DNA from: Planctomycetota bacterium
GTDB taxonomy: Bacteria; Planctomycetota; UBA8742; UBA2392
Assembly: GCA_019186845.1 (NCBI GenBank)
Contig: JABARW010000029.1
Location: 43,227-107,226, forward strand
Reading direction: 5' to 3'
Length of the DNA: 64,000 nt
Part shown: one piece after another, positions 17,179 through 25,289 of the stretch
How the letters are laid out: every line of letters begins with the position of its first letter
How positions within the stretch are numbered: the stretch's first letter is position 1
Position numbers and translations under genes: made by a program
The notes under the pieces: model-generated
Database searches by the model: none
Told to the model about the DNA's origin: nothing
The model's input: the letters and a program-made list of their open reading frames with translations, nothing else

Positions 17179-19446
17179 ATGGCTCTCCTGCGCGCTCCCG
17201 CAGTGGTATGGAAGGACCCGGGCGGCATGTACACGGCGACCCTGGTCGAGGATGACTCCGGCCAGGCAGCCGTAGGCAGCAGCGCCGCCGAGGCGCTTTC
17301 CGCCCTTCAGGACTGGTGCGTCTGGACCGTGAAGCATCAGCCCTGGGCCTTCAGCGCGCCCGAGATGCAGCGCCCGCGCCTGGCCTGGTTTCAGGTATCC
17401 GTGCGCCCGGAATATGTATTGCGCAAGCGGCGCTTCCCCGTCGAGGAGAGTGTGACCTTGCCCGTTCCCGTGGTGCTGGGGGACCTGCCGGCAGGCCTGA
17501 CGCTCTGCGCCGCGCCCACGCTCAATCTGCGCTTCACCTGCCACGAAGACGAACAGGTCAAGGAGCTGGTTGCCCACTACGTGAGAGAGCGGGTGTCCGG
17601 CCTCTCACCCGCCTCCGTCAGCCGCCTCTGGCCCCCGACCCACCTCGAGCTGGCCGACATCTCGGTGCGGCTACCCAGCCCTGGCCCCAAGCGGACCAGA
17701 GCAAAGGTTCTCGAGGCCCTGCCGCTGGTGGCCGAGCCGGTCACGCGGCAGCGGGGCCGCCTTTCACCCAGGGCCTTTGGCCGGGAAGCTGAAATCGCCG
17801 ACCTGGTCAAGCGCCTGCAGGCCGATCGCGCCAACGTGCTGCTCGTGGGCGAAAGCGGGAGCGGCAAAACCACGATGCTGTTGCAGGCCGCCCGCGAAAT
17901 CGAACGAAGCGTGCGCCGCGACCCCGAGCGGGATCCAGATCAGGCGCCCCTGTCTCCCATGTTCTGGCAGACCAGCGGCTCGCGCATGATCGCCGGCATG
18001 CGCTATCTCGGGCAATGGGAGGAACGCTGCGAGAAAGTCGTGTCCGAGCTGGCGGAGATGGACGGGATCCTCTGCGCCGACAGCCTCATCGAGCTTCTGA
18101 GGGTGGGTGGCTTTGACGCCACGGACAGCGTGGCAGCCTTCCTGATGCCCTTCCTTCAGCATCGTGAGTTGCGCATGGTGACTGAGTGCAGCCAGGCCGA
18201 ACTCGATGCCGCGCGCCGCCTGCTTCCGGGTTTCGTGGAGAACTTCCAGATCCTGAGCCTGGCCAGCCCCGCGGGGCCGGCGGCCATTGCCATGTTGGAC
18301 CAGTTGGCCCGGGCTGACCGCCAGAATCTGCGCATCGAATTCGAGGATGCCTTGCCCGCCTTGGTCTACCGCATGCATCGCCGCTTCCTGCCCCAGGCCG
18401 CCTTTCCCGGCAAGGCGGCGGGATTTTTGCACTTGCTGTTTGAACGCGCCGCCACTGCGCACAAGCCGCGACTTAGCTTGGCGGATGCCTTGGAGGCCTT
18501 CGTGGCGGACACGGGCCTGCCAGAGTTGTTCCTGCGCGACGAAGTGCCCCTCGACGAAGCCGAGATCCGCGCCGAGCTTGAACTCTCCGTCATCGGGCAG
18601 GTGGGCGCCGTCCGCGCGGCTGCGACCCTGCTGACCACCTTCAAGGCCGGTCTAAACGACCCCCAGCGCCCTTTGGGTGTGCTGCTGTTCAGCGGGCCGA
18701 CCGGCGTGGGCAAGACGGAACTGGCCAAGGCCGTCTCGCGCTACCTGTTCGGACACGGGCAGGGCAAGGACCGCTTGATCCGGCTGGACATGAGCGAATA
18801 CGGCCAGAGCGGCAGCGCGGAACGGATTTTCTCGGGGCCCCAGGGCGAGCCCAGCGAGCTGATCCGGCGCCTGCGCGCCCAGCCGTTTTGCGTGCTCCTG
18901 CTGGATGAAATCGAGAAGGCCTCGCCGGACGTCTATGACGTATTCATGAGCGCCTTTGACGAAGGCAGGCTTACGGACCGCTTCGGTCGCACCACCAGCC
19001 TGCAAAGCGCCATCATCATCATGACCAGCAATCTCGGCGCGGGTAAAGGTCAAGTCTTGGGCTTTGGCGAAGGGGCTGAGCCGGATTACGAAGCTGAAGC
19101 CATGGCCTGGTTCAGGCCGGAGTTCTTCAACCGCCTCGATGCCGTGGTTTCATTCAAACCATTGTCACAAGACGTGGTGTTGGAGATTGCCTCCAAGGAA
19201 CTCCAGGAACTGTCCGCGCGTGAGGGCATGCAGCGGGCCGGCATTCGCCTTGAGTTTTCGCGGACTCTGGTGGAGCAGGTGGCCAAGGCCGGGTTTGACG
19301 CGCGCTTTGGCGCCCGGCCCCTGCAGCGGACCATCGAGAGCCTGGTCGTGGCGCCCCTGGCCCGTTATCTCGTCCGGCACAAGCCGCGCGCCTCGACGCT
19401 CAGACTGGGGTGGCGCGACGGGTCGCTGTCCGTGGTTCAGGCGTGA
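17179..19446 (+). CDS. ClpA/ClpC-like double AAA+ ATPase, short form (third of three)
   Basis: This 755-residue paralogue has the N-domain (1-185), a first AAA+ domain with Walker A GESGSGKT (224-231) and a weak Walker B (ILCADSL), and an intact second domain with Walker A GPTGVGKT (506-513), Walker B LLLDEIEK (573-580), LGF at 627-629 and GAR at 711-713. It lacks the long release-factor-like extension of its two neighbours and ends soon after sensor 2. ATG at 17179 has a very strong site (GAGAGGAGGAATAACC), two bases after the previous gene; the open frame further upstream is only a shadow. The three likely form one hetero-oligomeric machine or alternative rings. The 3' end overlaps the convergent gene by 10 bases. 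Confidence 0.85.
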   Translation: MALLRAPAVVWKDPGGMYTATLVEDDSGQAAVGSSAAEALSALQDWCVWTVKHQPWAFSAPEMQRPRLAWFQVSVRPEYVLRKRRFPVEESVTLPVPVVLGDLPAGLTLCAAPTLNLRFTCHEDEQVKELVAHYVRERVSGLSPASVSRLWPPTHLELADISVRLPSPGPKRTRAKVLEALPLVAEPVTRQRGRLSPRAFGREAEIADLVKRLQADRANVLLVGESGSGKTTMLLQAAREIERSVRRDPERDPDQAPLSPMFWQTSGSRMIAGMRYLGQWEERCEKVVSELAEMDGILCADSLIELLRVGGFDATDSVAAFLMPFLQHRELRMVTECSQAELDAARRLLPGFVENFQILSLASPAGPAAIAMLDQLARADRQNLRIEFEDALPALVYRMHRRFLPQAAFPGKAAGFLHLLFERAATAHKPRLSLADALEAFVADTGLPELFLRDEVPLDEAEIRAELELSVIGQVGAVRAAATLLTTFKAGLNDPQRPLGVLLFSGPTGVGKTELAKAVSRYLFGHGQGKDRLIRLDMSEYGQSGSAERIFSGPQGEPSELIRRLRAQPFCVLLLDEIEKASPDVYDVFMSAFDEGRLTDRFGRTTSLQSAIIIMTSNLGAGKGQVLGFGEGAEPDYEAEAMAWFRPEFFNRLDAVVSFKPLSQDVVLEIASKELQELSAREGMQRAGIRLEFSRTLVEQVAKAGFDARFGARPLQRTIESLVVAPLARYLVRHKPRASTLRLGWRDGSLSVVQA

Positions 19447-20105
19447 GCGGCGCCCAAGCTGCGCTCACGACGGCGGCGGGCCAGGTCAAAGCCCAGGCCG
19501 GCGCCCAGCAGCAGGAACGTCAACAGGCTGGCCCCGGCATCGATGGCCAGGTCTTCTTCCGTGTAAATGTCGATGGGCACGCAAGGGCCGCACTGGAAAC
19601 GGGGTTCGGTGCCGCACCAGCCCTCGCTCAACTCAACTACGGGCGCTCCCCGGGCCTGCGAAACCAGGGCGAAGTCACCCAGGTCAAATTGCGAAACCAG
19701 CCCGCAACGGGCCTGAACAATGATCTGGTTGTCCTGCTGCCGCGCCATCTGAAGCCAGGCTTGGCCGGCCGGGCAGTGAGTCAGGCGCAAGAGGGGCAAC
19801 TCGAGGACCTTTCCGGCGCGCAGAAGCCTCACGCCGTGAACCACGGGACCGCCATTGATCTCGGCCACGGTGGTGCCGTCATTGGAAAGAAAGTATTGGC
19901 GGCCTGACGCATCGGCCTCGAACTGCCACAAAGTCTGGCCTCCCTGAATCCTGGCAACCGACTGGCGCTGGTGGGAACGGCTGAGGCACAGGGCGTACTG
20001 CCCGTTGGGTGAAACCACCCGCCATGAATCCGGAAGGGGCGACAGCGCATAGAGAGACCCGCTGAACAGCAGCGTGAGCAGGAGCAGGAGCAGGAGCTTG
20101 TTCAT
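19437..20105 (-). CDS. Secreted or membrane-anchored protein of unknown function
   Basis: The 222-residue protein has a signal peptide (MNKLLLLLLLTLLFSGSLYA) and a single C-terminal membrane helix (about 190-210) followed by an arginine-rich tail, so its body should lie in the periplasm, anchored to the inner membrane. The body contains SPNGQYALCLS and FLSNDGTTVAEI and six cysteines that could form disulfides. It is clearly a distant paralogue of the next gene (20159-20785), which has SPNKQYVLRLT and VADDGSVVAEV in the same order. These motifs look like beta-propeller or WD-type blades, but I do not recognise the family. A site GAGGA lies six bases before ATG at 20105. Confidence 0.7.
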   Translation of the reverse strand: MNKLLLLLLLTLLFSGSLYALSPLPDSWRVVSPNGQYALCLSRSHQRQSVARIQGGQTLWQFEADASGRQYFLSNDGTTVAEINGGPVVHGVRLLRAGKVLELPLLRLTHCPAGQAWLQMARQQDNQIIVQARCGLVSQFDLGDFALVSQARGAPVVELSEGWCGTEPRFQCGPCVPIDIYTEEDLAIDAGASLLTFLLLGAGLGFDLARRRRERSLGAAHA

Positions 20106-20158
20106 GGCGTGTCCTCTACTCTCTCTTGGACGCGGGCCAAGGTCCGGAGTTTCAACTT

Positions 20159-20785
20159 TCAGGCCGGCCGCCCGCGCCTGAGCCGAAGGCCCAGCACCAG
20201 AAGGGCCAAGGCGCTCAGGGCTGCACCCGCGCCAAAGGCCAACTCGGCCGTGCTGCAGCGCGAACCGTAGCTTTCCGGGGCAGATTCTGTCTTGCTCTGC
20301 TCGACCAGCTTACCGGTGGCGAACTCAAAACGGCTCAAGGTTCCGTCAACGGCCCGCACATACAGGAACTTGCCCTCGCGGTAATCCTGGTAGTGCCACT
20401 GCCGCGCGTTCTGGTAGCTCGTGGGCCGGGGCTGGGCGCAGAGGCTTTCGTAGCTGTGCTCGGCAACGATGCCTGTCTTGTCCCGGAACAGGATGCCGGC
20501 CTTGGACTTGTCAGCCAGGTCGTAGTAACTGTCGCGCACTTCAGCCACGACGCTGCCGTCGTCGGCCACGTGGAAGTTGTGCCCCCACTGCTCGATGCGG
20601 AAGGACCAAAGGGGCTTCTCGCGATCGTCGGCCTTATAGACATTCTGGTCGTTGCCGCGGAAGGTCAGCCGCAACACGTACTGCTTGTTGGGAGAGTAAA
20701 TCCAGTCATCTTCGGGGGGCGGGGCGTTGGCCTCCAGCGCGGCAGCGCCCAGGGCCAGCACAAGCAGTAGAAAGGTAACGCGCAT
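20159..20785 (-). CDS. Secreted or membrane-anchored protein of unknown function, paralogue of its neighbour
   Basis: The 208-residue protein has a signal peptide (residues 1-20), a periplasmic body, a C-terminal membrane helix (about 183-200) and a basic tail LRLRRGRP. The body shows SPNKQYVLRLT (about 31-41), WSFRIEQW and VADDGSVVAEVRD, the same ordered motifs as the adjacent paralogue. It keeps fewer cysteines. The two genes are 53 bases apart on the same strand, with this one upstream, and look like a tandem duplication that has diverged. ATG at 20785 is preceded by GAGGGAGGG. Function is unknown; the layout suggests a sensor or scaffold facing the periplasm. Confidence 0.7.
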   Translation of the reverse strand: MRVTFLLLVLALGAAALEANAPPPEDDWIYSPNKQYVLRLTFRGNDQNVYKADDREKPLWSFRIEQWGHNFHVADDGSVVAEVRDSYYDLADKSKAGILFRDKTGIVAEHSYESLCAQPRPTSYQNARQWHYQDYREGKFLYVRAVDGTLSRFEFATGKLVEQSKTESAPESYGSRCSTAELAFGAGAALSALALLVLGLRLRRGRPA

Positions 20786-20864
20786 GGAGCCCTCCCTCAA
20801 AGGAAGCCGGTCCCTGGAATCATGGAATCCAAGGACCCGGGGCAAAAGGTGCGCAAATCCCGGA

Positions 20865-22100
20865 CTACTTCAGGTAGGTGTCGCGCGTGAAGAAGAAGAA
20901 GTCATGGAAGTAATGGGTCAGCAGAAGGCCAAAGCCCAGCAGGTAGTAACTCTGGAGCACGGCCCCGGGCCGGTAGTGAAGCTGGTGCGGCTCGCCAATA
21001 CCCTGGAAGTAGCCAATGCCCTGGGAGACGACCAGCACGGTCGCGATCAGCAACATGATAGAGACCACGAGCACGAACACGGCCAAGCCGATGCCGTAGT
21101 AGCGGGCCCCGCCCACACTCTCGCCGCCGAGCCAGCGCATGAAGCTGTTGGTGTGTCCGCCGCCGGCGGTCATGCGGCGCGTGATGAACCAGGTCAGGGC
21201 GATGTACTGGGTGCTGTGCCAGAAATTGAAGCCCTGAAAGCTGGAGTCGAGGTTGGGCCACAGAGGCGCAAACAGACCCACGCCGATGGCGCAGCAGATG
21301 AGCATGAACTTGGGCAGATGCAGGGTCCCCGCGGCGTGCTCGCGCCACGATTTGACAGCCCAGATGCCGGTAAAAACCACGAATCCGGCCAGGTTGGCCA
21401 TCCAGAACCAGTCCGCCAGAATGAAGTCCGGCAGCATGGGCTGCATGCGGCCGATATGGAAACGGTACTCCGTGGCGCGCTCAACGCCGAGCAGCGATGA
21501 CGCCCAGGTCCAGGCCAGGGTACCTTCGTTGGCCATGACCATGCGGAAGGTGCTCAGGGGATACAGCGGAAAAACCACAGCGCCAAAGTCCATCAGGCGC
21601 GAAGTCAGGGAAGGCCGCGCCCCGTCGCGGTCGTGATAGAAACGTACGACATAGCTGAGCTGGTGCACGATGTGCAGGCTGGCAAGGAAGAAGAAACCGG
21701 TCATCAGCAACGTGCGGGTGGTGTTGCTGTACATGCCCAAGGTGGCCACGGTGGGCACCACGAGGAAGCCGGCATAGAACCAGAACTTATGGCCCCGCCG
21801 GAAGTTGTCGTTTAGGTAGGTGCGCGTGAAGGTCACCCAGACGTGGGGGCCGCCGGCCAGGGCCATGACGAAGAGGCTGGTCAGGTCTTCAGCGATGCCC
21901 CTGGCATCGGAGCCCGTGACCCCGGCAAAGCGCCCCAGGGCCCAGATACAGAGGTAGAAGAAACAAACCGGCACTGGAGCCAGCAGCGCGGTGAAGATGA
22001 TCCAGCGCTTGTCCCAGCTGCTGGTCCAGATCCAGCCGGGTTCCAGGGCCTGCGCCATGGGCGCCGGCCTTGCCTGAAGGATCGCGACTTGACCCGCCAT
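20865..22100 (-). CDS. Polytopic membrane protein with conserved-looking histidines, unknown function
   Basis: The 411-residue protein has about ten hydrophobic membrane helices. Histidines lie at the ends of several helices in motif-like settings: GGPHVWVTFTRTYLND, SLHIVHQLSYVVRFYHD, FNFWHSTQYIALTWF and LTHYFHDFFFFTRD. Such spaced histidines can bind metal or haem, as in membrane di-iron oxygenases and carotenoid-cleaving Brp/Blh proteins, but I cannot assign the family. ATG at 22100 was chosen because GGGAGGG lies six bases upstream; an upstream ATG at 22154 has no such site. It follows no obvious operon partner; the next minus-strand gene begins 80 bases further on. Confidence 0.7.
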   Translation of the reverse strand: MAGQVAILQARPAPMAQALEPGWIWTSSWDKRWIIFTALLAPVPVCFFYLCIWALGRFAGVTGSDARGIAEDLTSLFVMALAGGPHVWVTFTRTYLNDNFRRGHKFWFYAGFLVVPTVATLGMYSNTTRTLLMTGFFFLASLHIVHQLSYVVRFYHDRDGARPSLTSRLMDFGAVVFPLYPLSTFRMVMANEGTLAWTWASSLLGVERATEYRFHIGRMQPMLPDFILADWFWMANLAGFVVFTGIWAVKSWREHAAGTLHLPKFMLICCAIGVGLFAPLWPNLDSSFQGFNFWHSTQYIALTWFITRRMTAGGGHTNSFMRWLGGESVGGARYYGIGLAVFVLVVSIMLLIATVLVVSQGIGYFQGIGEPHQLHYRPGAVLQSYYLLGFGLLLTHYFHDFFFFTRDTYLK

Positions 22101-22288
22101 GCACCCTCCCTGAGCGAATGAGGCCCCCGGAAAACAGGGCGCAAGTTTATACAAACAGAGGGGGCAACTAGAAGCCTCTACGGGGACAAAGTGCGGAGGT
22201 TACTGACATCTTCACACTTGCCTAAGGCGTACCAAAAGCGTAGGGTCACCCCCCTGTTTACACGTCAAGAGCAGTCGGGGGAGCGGCC

Positions 22289-22531
22289 ATGGCCGAGCGC
22301 AAAACGGAGCGCGCCACAGACGGGGTGACTGTCGCCAGAAACTTCATTGCCCGCCTGGGAAAGGCCAAGTTCCGCCGCTTCATCAAGCTGCTTTCCGAAA
22401 ACGTATCCGGCGAAGTGATCGCCCGTGAGTTCGGTGTCTCGCGTGAGCGCGTGCGCCAGTGGAAGAACGCCTTTGGCTCGGTCGTCCAAACGTACGTCGT
22501 CTCCCCGCAGGTCAAGCGGCTCACGCGCTGA
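22289..22531 (+). CDS. Small helix-turn-helix protein
   Basis: The 80-residue protein contains a clear helix-turn-helix, SGEVIAREFGVSRERVRQWK (about 40-59), resembling the region-4 type found in sigma factors and simple regulators. The N-terminal part (RNFIARLGKAKFRRFIKLLS) is basic and helical. A good ribosome site GGGGGAGCGGCC precedes ATG at 22289. The 3' end overlaps the start region of the following Rossmann-fold gene, so the two may be translated together. It is too short to predict a ligand-sensing domain, so it is likely a DNA-binding adaptor. No known family could be named. Confidence 0.7.
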   Translation: MAERKTERATDGVTVARNFIARLGKAKFRRFIKLLSENVSGEVIAREFGVSRERVRQWKNAFGSVVQTYVVSPQVKRLTR

Positions 22532-23393
22532 GCCGCGCTGCGCTGTCTTCGGTGCCGGGCGCTTTGGACGCGCCCTGGCCCGCGCCCTCAAACACGCCGG
22601 CATCCCCGTCTCCGCCCTAGGCATTCGCCAGGGTGCCCGGCCATCGGCCCTGCAACGCGCCGCAGGCGTTGAGCTGGCCTCCGGCGCTGTCGAGTTCCTT
22701 GAGGCTCTCAAGGTTCCTACCCTCGTGTTCATCTGCGTGCAGGACCGCCACGTGCCGCAGGCCGCAGCCGAGCTGGCTGCCATCCCGGGCGCCCGCAGCC
22801 ACCGCTTTGCCCACAGTTGCGCCACCCTGGGGCCGTCTGCGCTCGACGTCCTGGCACAGCAGGGCGCCAGTGTCGGGACCTTTCACCTGCTGCAAAGCTT
22901 TGGCCCCTCGCCCTTTGCCTGGCAGCGCGTCGCCGGATCATTCTGCGCCATTGAGGCCTCCGGCGGCCTGCGCCGCGAGCTCTTCGAGCGTGCCCGGGCC
23001 TTGGGCGCCCGGCCCTTCGACATCCGCGGGCCCCAGCGCGCGGCCTATCACGCCGCGGCCGTTCTAGCCTCCAACGCGCTCTACACCCTGCTGGACGCGG
23101 GTGAACGCATTCTGCTGGGAGCCGGTTTTGCGCGCAGGGCCGCTGCGGAAATGCTGGTGCCGCTCATGCAGGGCAGCCTCGCCAACGCTCTGTCCCTGGG
23201 CGCCGCGGAAGCTCTCACGGGACCCGTGGTGCGCGGCGACACGGAGACCGTGAGCCGGCACCTGACGGCGCTGACGGGCCGCGAGCGCGAGCTTTATCGC
23301 GCACTGATGCTGGCCACTCTGGAGCTGGCCCTGCGCACGGGGCGGCTGTCGCAGAGCCATGCCGCGCCCCTTGAGAAGCTGCTGCGGTCGTAA
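22473..23393 (+). CDS. Rossmann-fold NAD(P)-binding protein, DUF2520 type
   Basis: The product of about 306 residues has an N-terminal dinucleotide-binding motif GAGRFGRALARALKHAG, a second Rossmann portion with VFICVQDRHVPQAAAELA, then SCATLGPSALDVLAQQGA and GTFHLLQSFGP, which correspond to the HCSG and HP-x-Q-F motifs of DUF2520 oxidoreductase-like proteins. The helical C-terminal half (from about 175) fits the DUF2520 domain. The enzyme reaction is not established for this family. The start is uncertain: no ATG occurs between the upstream region and the motif, and TTG at 22473 (or GTG at 22443/22425) would overlap the small HTH gene by about 60 bases. It ends 3 bases before the convergent response-regulator gene. 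Confidence 0.75.
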   Translation: MARSSKRTSSPRRSSGSRAEPRCAVFGAGRFGRALARALKHAGIPVSALGIRQGARPSALQRAAGVELASGAVEFLEALKVPTLVFICVQDRHVPQAAAELAAIPGARSHRFAHSCATLGPSALDVLAQQGASVGTFHLLQSFGPSPFAWQRVAGSFCAIEASGGLRRELFERARALGARPFDIRGPQRAAYHAAAVLASNALYTLLDAGERILLGAGFARRAAAEMLVPLMQGSLANALSLGAAEALTGPVVRGDTETVSRHLTALTGRERELYRALMLATLELALRTGRLSQSHAAPLEKLLRS

Positions 23394-23396
23394 GGG

Positions 23397-23849
23397 CTAC
23401 TTGGCCGGGGGCGGCTCGTTGAACAGGGCCCAGAACAGGCCCACCTCGCCGATGGCGACGATGAAGTCCTTGAAATCCAGCGGCTTTACGACATAGGCGT
23501 TAACACCGAAGTCGTAGCTTTCGAGCTGGTCCTTCTCCTCACGGCTGGAGGTGAAGACCACGACGGGCAGGCGCTTGAGGGACTTGGTGGCCTTGATGTC
23601 TTTGAGCACAGCCAGGCCGTCGACCTTGGGTAGCTTCAGGTCAAGAAGTACGAGGCCCGGGTTGACGTCCGGGCGGGAAGAGAACTCGCCCCGGCGGTGC
23701 AGGAAGTCGAGGGCCTGCTGGCCGTCGCGGGCGACAACCACTTCGTTGGCGAGGTTGGTGCGGCGGAAGGCGTGAAGAATCAACTCCACATCGTCCTCGT
23801 TGTCTTCAACAAGAAGGATGGGTTTCAGGGCTGACTTTTCCGCACTCAC
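23397..23849 (-). CDS. Single-domain response regulator (Rcp1-like)
   Basis: The 150-residue protein is one receiver domain with no output domain. The acidic pair E15/D16, the phosphoacceptor D70 in LLDLKLPKVDG, T100 and K122 (VVKPLDF) are all present. The extended loop around HRRGEFSSRPDVNP between helix 2 and strand 3 is typical of the Rcp1 type that works with bacteriophytochromes or other hybrid kinases. No kinase gene is adjacent, so its partner must be elsewhere. It probably relays a signal by protein contact rather than by DNA binding. ATG at 23849 starts shortly before the first strand. Confidence 0.92.
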   Translation of the reverse strand: MSAEKSALKPILLVEDNEDDVELILHAFRRTNLANEVVVARDGQQALDFLHRRGEFSSRPDVNPGLVLLDLKLPKVDGLAVLKDIKATKSLKRLPVVVFTSSREEKDQLESYDFGVNAYVVKPLDFKDFIVAIGEVGLFWALFNEPPPAK

Positions 23850-23976
23850 GAAGGACCTCGAGACGCTGATCGTTGCCCAGCCGCCAATTACGAATGGCCG
23901 CTGCGACGGTCAAGCACCCTAGCATTTTGAGACTAAGTTCGCACAGGAAAAGGGCCCCTGCCCGGCCTTGGCCAGG

Positions 23977-25134
23977 TCAGCTCTTCAATTCCCAGCTCGA
24001 GATCGTCAGGCGCTGGATTTCGCTTGTACCTTCAACGATTTCCATGAGTCTTGCCGCCCTGAAGAACTCTTCGACGCGGTAGTCCTTCATGTAGCCATAT
24101 CCGCCGTGAATCTGCACAGCGTCGCTGGTCACCTTACTGGCCATTTCACTGGCGAAGAGCTTGGCTTGCGCCGCCGCGGAGATGAACTCCGGGTCGCTCA
24201 GGCCCTTCTGCTCCTTGAGCCACACCGCCTTGTAAGTAAGCATTCTGGCAGCGTTGATGGCCGTGACCATGTCAGCGAGCTTGAAGCTGATGCCCTGGAA
24301 CTCCGTCAGCGCCTTGCCGAACTGCTTGCGCTCCCTGGCGAACTTTTTCGCGCGCTCGTAGGCGCCCGTTGCCAGCCCGATGCTCTGCGTTGCCACACTC
24401 AGGCGGCCCGTGTTGAGCGTCATGAGGGCCACCTTGAAGCCGTCGCCCTCCTTGCCGAGCAGATTGCGCGTGGGCACCGCGCAATCCTCGAAAATCAGCT
24501 CGGTCGTCGGGCTGGCGTGCACGCCCATCTTGTCCTCGACGGTGCCGGTCTTGAAGGGGCTCTCATCGCGGTCCACCAGAAAGGCCGAAATGATGTTTTT
24601 GCCGTCGGGCCTCTTGCCCGTGCTGGCCCACACGATGGCCGTTTTGGCCACGCTGCCATTGGTGATGTACAACTTGGTGCCGTTGAGCACCCATTGGTCG
24701 CCCTTCTTGACGGCCGTCGTCGCCATGCCCGCGGGGTCGCTGCCGGCGTTGGGCTCAGTCAGGGCAAAGCAGCCGAGTTTTTCGCCGCTGGCAAGGGCGG
24801 GCAGGAAACGCTGCTTTTGCTCGTCATTGGCGAAGTTCATGATCGGCAGGGCCACCAGCGAGTTCTGGGCGCCCAGCGTCATGGAAAGCGAGATGCTCGT
24901 CTTGGCCATTTCGCCCTCAACCAGCAGGTACGAGAGATAATCCGCGCCGGCGCCGCCGTATTGCTCGGGGATGACCAGACCCATGAAACCCAGGGCCGCC
25001 ATCTTCCGGGTCAGCTCCCAGGGAAACTCCTTGGAGTTTTCGAGCTTGATGGCCACGGCCTCGACTTCGCTCTTCGCAAAGTCGGCGGCGGCCTGCTGGA
25101 ACATGAGCTGGGTTTCGTTGAGGGCGAAGTCCAT
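23977..25134 (-). CDS. Acyl-CoA dehydrogenase
   Basis: The 385-residue protein is a full-length acyl-CoA dehydrogenase, the FAD enzyme that introduces the alpha-beta double bond in acyl-CoA. The order is N-terminal helical domain, middle beta domain with CFALTEPNAGSD (FAD and substrate contact), and C-terminal helical domain with QIHGGYGY and the catalytic glutamate E368 in VEGTSEIQR, in the place used by short- and medium-chain members. ATG at 25134 begins the conserved MDFALNETQ; the frame extends upstream without matching the family. No electron-transfer flavoprotein genes are nearby. A perfect inverted repeat 13 bases upstream of the start is a likely repressor site. Chain-length preference cannot be read from the sequence. 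Confidence 0.93.
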   Translation of the reverse strand: MDFALNETQLMFQQAAADFAKSEVEAVAIKLENSKEFPWELTRKMAALGFMGLVIPEQYGGAGADYLSYLLVEGEMAKTSISLSMTLGAQNSLVALPIMNFANDEQKQRFLPALASGEKLGCFALTEPNAGSDPAGMATTAVKKGDQWVLNGTKLYITNGSVAKTAIVWASTGKRPDGKNIISAFLVDRDESPFKTGTVEDKMGVHASPTTELIFEDCAVPTRNLLGKEGDGFKVALMTLNTGRLSVATQSIGLATGAYERAKKFARERKQFGKALTEFQGISFKLADMVTAINAARMLTYKAVWLKEQKGLSDPEFISAAAQAKLFASEMASKVTSDAVQIHGGYGYMKDYRVEEFFRAARLMEIVEGTSEIQRLTISSWELKS

Positions 25135-25146
25135 GGGTTCTCTCGC

Positions 25147-25164
25147 TTTGAACAATCGTTCAAA
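25147..25164. promoter_or_regulatory. Inverted-repeat operator in the acyl-CoA dehydrogenase leader
   Basis: The repeat TTTGAAC-AATC-GTTCAAA is perfect, with 7-base arms and a 4-base spacer. It lies 13 bases before the dehydrogenase start codon. The form resembles operators of TetR-family regulators of fatty acid breakdown such as PsrA. No such regulator gene is in the window, so the binding protein is inferred. Confidence 0.55.
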
Positions 25165-25289
25165 CGGAATGTAGCTTGGCCTGTCGCGGCGCGCGAGACC
25201 GGGGCCAATTGACGGGGGGCGGGTGATATCTATCCTGATTGTCCCGCTTGCCGCGGGCCGGGCCAGAAAACAATCCAATGGAGATTCCG

